From Fratercula arctica (lineage: Eukaryota > Chordata > Aves > Charadriiformes > Alcidae): a stretch of DNA of 64,000 nucleotides. The DNA is taken from contig CANTUZ010000012.1 in assembly GCA_947846985.1 (NCBI GenBank), positions 24,638,135 through 24,702,134 on the forward strand, in the 5' to 3' direction. The position numbers and the translations under genes were made by a program. Position 1 is the stretch's first letter, and every line of letters begins with the position of its first letter. This document shows positions 47,290 to 58,430 of the stretch, one piece after another. Under the pieces are notes generated by a model, which worked only from the letters and a program-made list of their open reading frames with translations, did not search any database and had not been told where the DNA came from.

Positions 47290-49480
47290 CTTATTCCTAC
47301 ATGGGTGAATGCACTGGGGACATCTTTGCAAAGCAGGTGCTCCCTGACAAGGGCACCTCTCAGCTGCTGGGGTGGGAAGCAGCAGGTGCCCTTGGCCTGA
47401 GGGGCTGGCGGGGTGGAGGGCTGCAGAGGCCGTGGCAGGGATGCCCTCACAAGCCCGCCTGCTCTGCCTCTGGTTAGAGGGAAAATGTGAAGGAGATGCT
47501 GGCAAGAACAGGATGAAAGCCCAGGGGTGGGATTTACTCTTAAGAGCACTTGGCCCTGCTGATGATTGTACTTGTACCCTGGGAGGACAGCTTTTTCTTC
47601 CGAAGAAATACTCTCCAAGTGCAAATAAGAACAGAATCCAACTCCTTCCAATTTGGTTCCCCCACCTCCAAGCAGAGGCCTGCAGGGTGGTGCTGGTTAC
47701 ATTTAACACTTACAGGTGCGTGGTGATCAGTTTACAATGCTGAGTTAGACGAGCTTTTCAGGGATGCCACCATGGCCTCTGACTGCAGTGTTACGCAAGG
47801 GCAGAATCCTCCCCCTGACCCAGAGCACACAAGATTTCGGAGAGCTTAACAGGATTTAGACCTGCTTTTTCTGGCCCATGACTTGCTGTTCTGTCCTGGT
47901 ATATCTGTCATACAGCACATGTGTAAGTGCATTTTGGAGGTATGGTGAGAATTGTGCTCTGCTAACTTATGTCTCCCACCACTCTGTTTCTCATGTCCAC
48001 AGGATTTAGGGAACTCAGACCTGCCAGTCTTTTGGAAAGCATGAAAATGGCACTTAGTTTGTCCAAATATGACAGATAAGAATGTCTTATTTTCCCTTCC
48101 CCTTGGGTTGTATCCTTTCACCCCAAGAAACTTTATTTGAGTGACCACTCTTCAGACACATAAGGTGTATTATTATTTTACTATCCCATGCTGAAGGTTG
48201 AGGAGAGAGGAACAAAGGCTCCTCCAACACTTTTCCCTCCTTGGCAGCCAGAAAGAGCAAAAGTTAGAGCAAGGCCCAAGATAGTAAGGACCAGCTGGGA
48301 AGCTGGACTTGGTCCCCTTTTCCATATGTTTCTGGGGGCAGAACTGTATGGAAGAGCACCAGAGGGTCTCTGGCTTTAAATTTTCTGCGGCTTTGCTGGG
48401 ATCAGCCCTCCTGGCCCAGGTATGGCCTGACCCTGGTCACAGCTGTGTCCAACAGCCCATGAGTGCCCTGTCCCCTCCATCTGTTGTGGATGGGATACCC
48501 TGACAACACTGCCGCAGGGACCACATGGCTCCCTCTGAGGAGAGGCACCAGGAGCCCATCCTGGAGTGGGGCTGGCAGCAGGCACAGCTGGCCAGGAGGC
48601 AGGTGATCGTGGACCTGTTAGTGTGATCCATGGGGCATTAATCCTCCAGCCATCCATTTGCAGCCCAGCAAACCTCGCTACGGTGTTGGGCATGTTCTCG
48701 TGCTTGAACTGTATAGCAGGTGAAGCAGGTGAGAAGGGACCCCCTGGGGGCCAGCTGCCTGTGACACAGCCAGGTCGGAGGTGGGAGCCCTTCCCTTGGG
48801 CACCCTCCCCTCACCCGTGAGAGAAGCAACAGCTCCACCCAGGAGATCAAGATCAGGTTTCAGCTATGTTTGCAGCTATTTCCTGCAGCTGTTGCTGCAC
48901 CCTCCATCCCCACAGTCCTAAAGCCTCCCTTGATGGCAAGGTGCCCATATCACACCCAGCATCAGGCTGAGCCCCTCGCCTGCCATGTGACGACACACTT
49001 TGGGGGCAAGAGGAGGAGAGAGAGCCCTGGTTCTGACACAAAGGCCGAAGCTCCCTTCTTTCATCCTTGCACTGCTGTGCTGAGGCACCAGCCTTGGACA
49101 GCCTTGCAAAACCCTGGGCTGTGGAACCTGCAGAGCTGCTGCGCCAGCTTGTGAGGAGCTTTCTGCTCCGCGAAGGAGAGGTTTCCCTTGGCAAGCCTTC
49201 TCCAGCCCTCCTTGGTCCCAGCAGAGGCTGACAGGGCAGGGCATGCTATCATCCTGCCAAAGCACAAGCACCTTGCTCCCAGTGTCTGGCGAGAAGCAGA
49301 ACGACCCAAGATAGGAAGTGCGAGGCAAAGAGCAGGGAGGTGGCGGGGAGGGGCACCTGCTGGGGCTCGGCCACAGCCACCGCAGCCCTGGCAGCCCGGG
49401 GCAGCTGCCTGTGCAATGCCCCTCGTGCCTGCAAGCCAGAGCAACCAGCCCCTGCCGGGTTTCTGATGGGGAGCAAATGC
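47290..49480. other. GC-rich intronic stretch, no gene recognised
   Basis: This part of intron 1 is GC-rich but only moderately CpG-rich, with many CTGG, CAGC and CCAG words. Overlapping frames of 60-200 codons run on both strands. Their products are low-complexity, share no recognisable domain and compete with each other in several frames. I treat the stretch as non-coding. It may be an isochore-like patch or degraded repeat. Confidence 0.5.
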
Positions 49481-50006
49481 CGATTCCATATGCTAGTGAA
49501 AGTATTCTCTTCTTCACTGCTCTGAAGCCTTAACTGACTTATTATCCAGCCCACCCCCACTGAATGACACCATATCTGCATTTTTAGCTATGAAAAAGAA
49601 TCTGCGTTTGACATATATGTTACAGAAAACACCTGAGAACATTCCTGAGGTTTTCTTCAACAAGAATAGTCAGGCCAGAAGCAATTTAAATCTAATTTTT
49701 GCAAATGTTTATACACACACACACACACAATTTCACAGTTATTAGCAATTGTAATAGATAAAGATATCATTAATTATCTGGTTATATATTTGATAATTAC
49801 TTTATCTCTGGAGAAAAGTGTTATTCACTGAATCGTCAGTTTTCTTACATTTTTACGTTGTATTGTAAAGTTCTTTTTTCGCCTAATGTGCAAATTAATA
49901 AATTTTGTTGGCTTGTCCAACTGTAATTATTTTTTTCAGTTTGGACACCCCCAAGTCTAATACATTTATGCAGCATCTTCAAAACAGTTAGAAAACTGTT
50001 ACTTAC

Positions 50007-50070
50007 CAATTGATGTAAGTCCATGTTTTATAGATTCCTGTATGATGGCTGTGTGGGAACCAGAAGACAT
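50007..50070 (-). CDS. NR5A2: NR5A2 coding exon 1 (upstream first exon, long isoform N-terminus)
   Basis: Read on the minus strand, an ATG at 50070 opens 21 codons plus one base, then a strong donor ATTG|GTAAGT. The peptide begins M-S-S-G-S and ends K-H-G-L-T-S-I, with QES(I)KHGLT in between. This matches the N-terminus of the long human LRH-1 isoform in length and at the M-S-S, Q-E-S and K-H-G-L-T positions. The donor phase (1) matches the acceptor of exon 2, giving a split glycine codon. The joined protein then numbers exactly like the human long form. The start has A at -3, a reasonable Kozak context. The exon lies 10.5 kb upstream of exon 2, outside the main CpG island, so it probably has its own tissue-restricted promoter. 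The published chicken protein, as I recall it, starts at the exon 2 methionine, so this exon may be missing from simple annotations. Confidence 0.9.
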
Positions 50071-50072
50071 TG

Positions 50073-50117
50073 TTAGGTGTAAATATACAGTACCCTTGGG
50101 TGCAAGGTGTACAGCAT
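50073..50117 (-). other. Upstream ORF in the NR5A2 exon 1 leader (14 codons)
   Basis: On the minus strand an ATG at 50117 opens 14 codons (M-L-Y-T-L-H-P-R-V-L-Y-I-Y-T) and ends in TAA at 50073, two bases before the main ATG at 50070. If transcription starts upstream of 50117, this uORF would lie in the leader. Its stop so close to the start suggests control by termination and re-initiation, or by leaky scanning. The transcription start is not determined here, so presence in the mRNA is an inference. Confidence 0.5.
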
Positions 50118-50151
50118 TGAGCACAGAAGAGGTGCAGCCTGTAAACTTTTC

Positions 50152-50160
50152 TGGCCTTGA
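50152..50160 (-). promoter_or_regulatory. NR5A-type response element upstream of exon 1
   Basis: Minus-strand TCAAGGCCA matches the NR5A consensus YCAAGGYCR exactly and lies 82-90 bp upstream of the exon 1 ATG. It could mediate autoregulation by LRH-1 or binding by the paralog SF-1 or the related ESRR receptors. A TTATTATAG stretch just upstream (about 50171-50179) is a poor TATA candidate. About four matches are expected by chance in 64 kb, so only the position makes it notable. Confidence 0.4.
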
Positions 50161-50260
50161 GACCCAGGCTATAATAACCTTCAGTGAAAGTCGGCGTGAT
50201 GAACAACAACAAAAAAAAGTTATCCAAGAATTCAGAAAGTAACAAGCATGACTTTGAGTG

Positions 50261-53200
50261 GACTCTGTACTTTTTCCAGCATTAGTGACCTGCTGTAAAC
50301 CATGTATCCCATTTCACGATAGTCTCTAATCAGAAGAATTGGAACCTGTGATAGGTTTGGCACCGTCATGTGATTTTGTACAGCTTGATAAGAGGACCCT
50401 GTTATAAAGTGACAGCAAAAGAGATAAGAACTCTTGGCAGATAATGGCAGAGAAATGATTAACCTAGAGTGGAGAGGTGCTATGAAGCCCAGAGAGTGGA
50501 GGGTTGTAAAGCTGTAGGGTCATAAGATCATACTGAGTGGATGAAAAGCCATACCAACGTAAGTGTAATGACTATAAACTCAGACTTCTGACCTGTCTTC
50601 TTGATGTCATCACCTCTTTGCACAGTGGACAGCAAGCATGGTTGTTTTGGCCTCTGTAAACATTCTTTGGATGGCAAAACAAGCAAGCATTAATTCCTTA
50701 AAGGACGCTTCTGAATGCGCTTGGTATTCTACGCTCTGAGTAAGAGCACCAGCAAATCTCTGGTGGTGGCTTTTCAGACAAAACCATTTTATTGCTCCAG
50801 TCCTCAGGCTGGAGACTAGCTCCAGGTTGCAGCCGTTCAGTTGAAAGCGTACACTACTTTCTCCGTGAAGAGCTTTACAGCATGGTTAAACATTGATATC
50901 CCAGGATTATGATACATAGACAGTACTGCGCTCACCTCTAAGGCTGCGAGGTACAATACCTATTCACAGGATGTCAAAGGGCTGTCAGGTGTTTTGCTGT
51001 AAATAATTATTCTAAAGGTGGGCAGCTGTGTAGATGACCGGGTGATATTTCAGCCCAGCCATGAGTGGGTCAGGTTCTGCTTTCACACCCGCCAGAGGAA
51101 AGGCAGGAGCATGGGGCTCCCTGGGTGACACCGTGCTGCATTTACAGCAGCCTGAGCGCAGTGTGGCTTCTTGCACTGCAGTGCCACTGGCAGCCTTTAC
51201 AGCTGGAGCCCAACAGATTAAGTCTGCATACACTTTGTGAGATCAGACTCAAGCCTGAATAATCAGATGATATTTGATATATCAAGTCTCTTGAAAAATA
51301 GAGAGCAGTTATTCCACTGTGGGCTAGATCTGAAGCCTCTTGAAGTCAGTGGGAGTTTTTTCTCTTTAAATTTGCAGAGGGCTGTAAAGCAGCATATGCT
51401 CTTTTATATACTTTGTCATGGTGGTTAGACTTTGATGATAAAGTGGCAGACAGGTTAGTTCATGCTCAAACTGAACTGCTTTTCAAGCTTCTCCTGGCAA
51501 GGACGAGCTAGAGAGCAGGTCTGAAAATGGACTGGATGTGGCAAACTACACAGGAGACCTTACAGCCAGGAACCCTGAATTATCACTTGGTCTGTGCAGT
51601 ACTGCCCTGCTCTAGAACCTCTTGTAGCAAGGCTGTAGAGGGAAGATCCGATTTTCCAAATTCTTATTAAAAACTGCATTAAAGAACTTTATTTATCATG
51701 CTGGAGTGTGTAAATCAGACTTTTGTTCACCCAATGAACAAGCCACAATCATAAATTCTCATTTTGTCTATGGTACATGCAGTAAGTAAAATCATATAGA
51801 TCTGTGCACCAAAAACCTTCAGAAATTGTGTTTCTCTTCTTCTTTTTCATTCTTCTAATTATACTTTTAAAGGGAGGAAACTGTACCAAGCTACCTCACA
51901 GCAATGCTATGAATATTATTGGCTTGCAATGTGTATGAAATGCTTTAAAAGCAAAACATGCTGTGTGAGTGTATCTTCCTATTTATTAAAGGAAAAAAAA
52001 TTAATTTACAAGTCTGGTTGAAAAGATACTATGAGTGTTTTTTTTCAGGGTCACTGATATTTTTTATCTGTTTAGACTGAGTGAAAGCTGGAAGCCAACT
52101 TTTACAACAGATTTCGTACTAACCTAAACGATTTGATTGTCTATTCTAATTCATTTGGTCATCAAATAGATTTTCAATTCTATTCAAAAAAATGAAAACA
52201 ATCATTTATTCCATCAGAAAAAGCATGTCTTTGGGGACTGGGTATAAAATAAATGAGAAATGCTGCAAATGATACTGTGGTTAGAAACTTTCCACTGTGT
52301 CATCAGAGACATTGGTGGAGCACTGTTGGCCCATATACAAGAGTCTCTATAAAGGAATCTGCCGTATGTGGGGGAGAGAGATACTAAATCATAGGAAATA
52401 TAAAGAAACTTCATGCTTTTGGCTTCAAATGCTATCATTCCTTTCCTTTTTTGCATCTGTATCAAATGTCAGGGTCACTGAAAAATGTTCTTTTTTTCCT
52501 TTCTGATACTTTGTCTCCATGGATAGAGGAATGTACACCAGGTGCATAACCAGACAGACTTTCTTTGCCTTTCTTTATACCTAGTCGAGTGGGGGAGAAG
52601 AAACTTGTAGGGAAACTCGGGGATAATCTTTATCACCCTGTGATCCAGCAGCATTATATGCTTAGCAGTGATATATTTGTGACCCAGCTGAAAAAAGTAC
52701 ATAAGGGTGTGCGTATTGAGGCATACGAGTTGTATCACTGAAGTCAAGTACCTGAGTTTATGGCTGAATACTTTGCTTGATCAGGAATATTGAACTGTAG
52801 CTTTTCACACGGAAGTCCCTGGTAGAGCAGCCACTGACCTTGCTGGGAGCAGCTGTTCCTAACGCTGGTTGAAGCATCATAAACTCATTTTGTATCTCAG
52901 TGTTTTTCAGGCCCCTCCCCCCTGCCCTTTTTTTTTTCCTCTCCATCCTGAGAGGTGAGACAAGGCTTTTGAAAAGTAGTTTTATTTTATTATTTCATAT
53001 ATGCTTTTCTGTCTCAGGTCTTTCAGGAAAATAAGTAATTTGAAAACATTTTGTGTCTTTTTTTTTGCCAGTTCTTGTATGATGAAATTGTCCCTTGTTT
53101 GTCCCTCAGGCAAATGTCCCCCAAAGAAAGTGTACCTGATTTCAAAAGCTTGGCAACAATCTCTCCTTTGACTCTTGCACATCACATAATTTTGCAACCA

Positions 53201-55180
53201 CTTAACACAAAAAATGGAGTCAGAAGGAGTTTCTCATCTCGTGGGCATTTTCACAGGTGGCATTTCATTTGGGCACGTAAGGTTGTTCAGAAACAAGTTC
53301 TGGAAATGGGCAGACGAATGAACAGACCTTTTCAAAGAGTTTTAATCCCTGACTTGTATATGTTGGTGTAAATTTAGTGAGGTCAGTCAGGATTTTGTAA
53401 TTTTGCTGTAATATTTTGGATGTTGCTTTTCTTAATCCAGGATGGTCCTTCTTGTCTTTTTATGCCATCTCAAGGTATCATCGCCTTTATTATCAATGCA
53501 TCTTAGAAAAGGTAAATGTTCAGCACAGCACACATCAAGTGAGGAATGTGATCCTTGTTCTACCGAAAGTCCAGGGCAAACGTGGCATTGACCCTGGCAT
53601 GGCGCCTACCAGGCATGAGCTCTCTGCTCCTGAGAGTAGTCCAGTTGGTTTCAGCTGGAGGTTTGATTAGGTGGAAAGAGATTTACAAACCCTGTTCTTT
53701 GATCTGGAAATCACTCTTTTAAAACTTTTCTTCATTTCAGTCCTTCCAATATTCCTCCTGATCTATCACAGACATTTAAAATTCTTTTGGATGCTTCAGT
53801 GCATTTTCTCCACCTTCATGAATTTTATATTATTTTACATGTGCAAAAACAAGGCATTAAAAATACAGTTTTATGACTTTCCCCCAGTAGTTCTGTAAAA
53901 GAAATTAAGAGAATCTCATATATCTGGCAATCTTCACCTTTTGGGTTTTTCAGTGAAGTAATTGCACTACTGAAATGTAAAAATCTAATTTATTAAATTA
54001 TTTCCATAAATTGATTATCAATTCCTGTTTAGTCTTATGTTATGGACGCACTATTAGATGTCTTGTTAGTTTTGTTTTCTCACATATATATATATCACAT
54101 GTTATGTTTATTATCTCAGTAATAGAATGTAATGGCATTAAAATACATTTCAGTATATGCTACTCCTTACTCATGATTTTCAGCATATTCAAATGCAACT
54201 CTGGTGAGCAGAAGCATGGTAAGTTCTTTGTGGGTGTTCAAAATGCAAACTGTTTTCCCCGATTACATTAGTCAGAATATTTTAGTTCTTTCATATGTTT
54301 CTGTTCTTTGTTTGGATGACCACAATTTAGTAGAAACCATATTTGGAGATGAATAATGAATTGTAGGAATTATAAAATTGCTTCCTGTGACTTTTCCCTA
54401 ATAATTACTTACGAAATTTTATTTCAGTGAATATTTCTGCTAATAAATTAATACTAGAAGAGGAGGTAAATGCAGACATTTTGAAGTACTTTCTTAGGTT
54501 AAATGAGCAATCAGGAAACCTTCAGGCCTGCTTAGGAGGAAAACTCAGTTCTATGCAGAAGGAAACATACAGCTGTAGCTCACAGAAGTCCTCTTTTGGC
54601 CTTAACTGAAGGAATAGCATGAGCTTTGGTGGGTCACAGATTTAGTGCTAGCTCTCTGCACTGGAGAAATAAAACTTGGTGTGAGAAGAGCTATCTAGGC
54701 AAGTTTTATCTGCCTGCCTGTCTGTCTATGTAAGCAGCTTCAATTTTAATTTCTTGCATACCTCCTTTTCTTCAATAATCTAACTTATTGGCGTACAAAG
54801 AGAAATGATATTGATTAGTTACTCATGGAATCTTTTCAAAGCTTATCTGGGAGATATTTACTAGAAATGGGAGCAGAGTGTTTGACTTTGTGAGAAAAGG
54901 ACAGATTTCTGTGAAACGGGCAGGGGGAAATTACTTCCATGTACATAGCAGTAACAGGTGTTGTGAACTCATCCATCATCTCACATAGCACTCAGGAGCA
55001 GAAAACAGTTTCTTCTTAGTATACTATTAATAAAGTATCAGGAATATATTACTTTGGAAGGAGGAGAAGAGAAAGAGAGGACAAAGAGTCTTAAAGTGGA
55101 TCTTAAGTGAAGGAAGCTGCATGTGTGTTACACCACACACTGACTGGCTTTGTTTGAGACCATAGAGTAAGTGGGAGCTG
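50261..55180. other. Region upstream of NR5A2, no gene recognised
   Basis: This stretch is AT-rich DNA 5' of exon 1 on the minus strand. It contains short simple repeats (TA run near 54083-54096) and chance frames of up to 106 codons. Distal regulatory elements may be present but none can be assigned from sequence alone. Confidence 0.7.
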
Positions 55181-55710
55181 AATCACAGAATCAGAGAATG
55201 GCAGAGGTTGGAAGGGAGCTCTGGAGAACATCTAGTCCAACCCCCTGCCAGACCAGGGTCACCCAGAGCAGGTTACACAGGAACATGTCCAGGCAGGTTG
55301 TGAATGTCTCCAGAGACAGAGACTCCACCACCTCTCTGGGCAGCCTGTGCCAGTGCTCTGCCACCCTCAAAGGAAAGAAGTCCCTCCTCATGTTCAGATG
55401 GAACTTCCTATGCTCAAGTTTGTGCCTGTTACCTCTTGTCCTGTTGCCGGGCACCACTGAAAAGAGCCTGGCCCCATCCTCCTGACACCCACCCTTCAAG
55501 TATTTATAAGTGTTGATAAGGCCCCCCCTCAGTTGTCTTTTTTCCAGACTGAAGAGACCCAAATCCCTCAGCCTTTCTTCATAAGAGAGGTGTTCCAGTC
55601 CCCTAATCATCTTGGTAGCCCTTTGCTGCACCCTCCAACAGTTCCCTGTCCTTCTGCAACCGAGGAGCCCAGAACTGGACACAGTAGCCCAGAACTGGAC
55701 ACAGTAGCTA
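55181..55710 (-). mobile_element. CR1 LINE 3' fragment (minus orientation)
   Basis: The minus strand encodes the C-terminal part of CR1 ORF2 in one open frame of 189 codons. Hallmarks are [29 protein letters not shown] and [13 protein letters not shown]. The CR1 3' terminus is the plus-strand left edge, where AATCACAGAATCAGAGAATGG precedes GTTGGAAGGGAGCTCTGGAG. The copy is 5'-truncated, as is usual. Near its 5' side a 20-bp unit is tandemly duplicated (55668-55687 and 55688-55707). It belongs to the same subfamily as the copy at 61571-62740, in opposite orientation. Confidence 0.95.
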
Positions 55711-57756
55711 ATGGAAGGTGAAAGACTGGCAAAAGAAAGCAGTTCAGAATGGCATTTCATGTCTAAGCAGAGGGTCTCTCCTTACTGAAACTCATTTATT
55801 GAACCAGGAATAGAAGAATGTCTGGAGACTGATAAACGTCAGAACAGTGTGTAACGCACACTCAATGGGCCACCTTCCAGCCAGAGGGAGGAGGAATCAA
55901 AGTTTAGTGCTCAAGCGGTGGGTCAGATCTGGTGCAGAGGAACGCTTTCACTTCTTTCTGTCTTCCCAATGAGTGAGTGCAGAATTTGTTGCAATTTCAA
56001 AGATGACTTTCATTGGGAAGGACGCTGGACAGGAGAGAAAAGTAGGGTAAAGGTAATTCAGAAATAAGGATTTCTGATCATTTTAATAACTGTGAGAAAT
56101 GTAGCACCTGGCAGGAGAGATAAGTGGATTTTCCTAAGCTGTGTTATAGGCAGGTAAATATTGCTCTGGTTTATGGCACTAATAATTAAACAGGATACTA
56201 GTCTTTCTCTTGGCAATTTAAAATTTAAGGTGGTTGTTTTCCAGAGAATATGCTGAAATCTGAACAACAGCTACTTTAGATGTAAGCTTCATAATAAAAT
56301 ACCATATATATTCTGTCCCATGGATACCTTTCATAAGCATATATAGTACTAAAGAAACACATTTTTTTCATTGTCTTCCAAGTCATCTAGGCACCACTCT
56401 TGGTAAACATTGCAGTTCTTAAAAAACAGGACAAGTACGCTTCAGATCTGAGAAAGGCTTCATTCCTTCAAGAACATCTTCTCCCTAGTGCAGTTACATG
56501 AATAATAGATTAGTATAACATATTAATTAATATTTTTATATCTTTTTATACAATGTCCTCACAGTTTGTTAGACAGTATACTTATTTTGTTTTATATGCT
56601 TAGGACCGCAGTAAAAAATGCAGGTGAACCTGGAATTTGTGTGCCTATATTTCTGGGGAGAGCAGGAGCATCTGGGATTTCTGAGGAGCCCTGACTTTCA
56701 GGGAGCAACTTTAAATCAGACTGTTAATGCATCTGCAGTGACATGCAAATCTTTATCTCCTGTTGCCATTCTGTTTGTATAGTGCCTAGACCAAGTTCTT
56801 AATCTGAGACTACAGCTTCTGGGTACAGATGTTCATGTACCCTTATTAGCTGTAAACTCACATTATTCTCATCCTAAAACTGTTACTCTTGCTTTCCTCT
56901 GGTCACCGCTGCCTACCCTCCCATTAGACTGAAATGCTTTTCAGTGATCCAGACAACAGTGTGTACAATTAAGATGGAGACCTGATCATGAACTCTGGAA
57001 AATACTGTAGCACAAATATATACAAGCAGTAAGAGATATCTAATAGAGCAATAGTAGAATGATAAAAAAAGAAAACAACCAAGAAGATTTTGACAGGGCC
57101 CTGAGGTCCTGATGAGCCTGACGAGCTTCACCTGGGCCCCCACCCACACGGTCCTCACCCAGTAGGCTACAGGCTTATTTAAACTCCAGCTGAGGACTCA
57201 GCTGATTTCCTGAGGTGTGCTGGATGGAGGCCTGTTCCTAAATTATTCTTTGGATTTTTTGGCTTGACCTCAGACCTGGCTGATTTTATTGCTTTCACTC
57301 AATGACTGCTGGAGCACTGGTAGGACTTGATACTACTCTACTTGACCAGCTTGTGTGCCATGGGACTGCACTCTGTTGGTGAGTTTCCTGCCCAGTCTAT
57401 GTTGTTGCTGCCCTTATCTCCCAGTTTGCCTCCTCTTAGGGTGCACTCAAACCTTGTTGTTCCCTGACACCTTGTGTAGGTGCTCTCCTCATCCCTTTCT
57501 AAGAATGGGTAATAACTATTTCTATAATGAAGCATAGGGACTTGCTGGTGACTCACATGTGCTTTTCAGTTAGAATGTGGAGGCTTTTCAAATAGCAGTC
57601 TGCTTGTCTTGGGATTCTCCCTATAGATACATAGGTTTGGATTTTTTACTTTTATAAAGGGGGAAGCAATTTTGCTCATGTAGGTCACAATGAAAGACAG
57701 CTAAGAACACATGCTCTTTCCCTTTGGTGGTGTCTGGACAGGGCACCACTGACCTT
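55711..57756. other. Spacer between CR1 copies, no gene recognised
   Basis: AT-rich to mixed sequence. Around 57110-57560 there is a GC-balanced part with CCCCCACCCACACGG, then CTTATTTAAACTCCAGCTGAGG, that looks repeat- or LTR-like but was not identified. No coding gene was seen. Confidence 0.55.
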
Positions 57757-58430
57757 AGAATCATGGAATGGTTTCTCTTGGAAGGGACCTTTAAAGGTCA
57801 CCTAGTCCAACCCCCCTGCAATGAGCAGGAACATCTTCAACCAGTTCAGGTTGCTCAGAGCCCTGTCCAACCTGACCATGAATGTCTCCAGGGGTGGGGT
57901 ATCTACCATGTCTCTGGGCAACCTGTGCCAGTGTTTCACCACCCTCGTTGTAAAAAATTTCTTCCTTGCATCTAGTCTAAATCTACTGTCCTTTAGTTTA
58001 AAATCATTGCTCTTTGTCCTATTGCAACAGGCCCTGCTAAAACCTTTGTGCCAGTCTTTCTTATAAGCCTCCTTTAAGTACTGGAATGCTTTTTAGTGAT
58101 AGGAAGGCTGCTACAAGGTCTCCCTGGAGCCTTCTCTTCTCCAGGCTGAACAACCCTAACTCTCTCAGCCTGTCTTCACAGGAGAGGTGCTCCAGCCCTC
58201 TCATCATCTTTGTGGCCCTCCACTGGACCTGTTCCAACAGGTTGCTGTCTTTCCTGTGCTGGGGGCCCCAGAGCTGGACGCAGTACTCCAGGTGGGGTCT
58301 CACCAGAGAAGAGAGACAGAACTACCTCCCTTGACATGCTAGCCATGTTTCTTTTGATGCAGCCCAGGATATGGTAAGCCTTCTGGGTTGGGAGCCCACG
58401 TTTTTGGCTCGTGTCTAGCTGACGTGACTT
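57757..58430 (-). mobile_element. CR1 LINE 3' fragment, second subfamily (minus orientation)
   Basis: The plus-strand text begins with AGAATCATGGAATGG and GGAAGGGACCTTTAAAGG, the reverse complement of a CR1 3' end. The minus strand (58303-58061) encodes [13 protein letters not shown] and [18 protein letters not shown], typical of CR1 ORF2. It continues to a CTTTTGATGCAGCCCAGGATA block near 58355-58375. Frame breaks show that it is an old copy. It differs in sequence from the other two copies. Confidence 0.92.

Larger units (their letters stand above)
39482..50006 (-). other. NR5A2 intron 1
   Basis: The 10.5-kb intron between the upstream exon and exon 2 contains most of the main CpG island, two further CpG patches and the CTCCT array. 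It also holds T19 at 44388-44406, an ATAA run at 43280-43299 and an (AC)n at 49713-49729. At 42820-42900, TGATTGACGCG followed by TAATTATAATTATA resembles clustered PBX/homeodomain sites. 45700-47090 is AT-rich with no gene seen. 47290-49480 is GC-rich but lacks any recognisable protein. No interspersed repeat was recognised. Confidence 0.85.

Noticed and set aside
47266..49581. Multiple 60-199 codon frames on both strands.
   Set aside because: They compete with each other in GC-rich DNA and no recognisable family or consistent splice pattern was seen.
55191..55760. 189-codon minus frame as a host gene.
   Set aside because: It is the C-terminal part of CR1 ORF2, a retrotransposon fragment.
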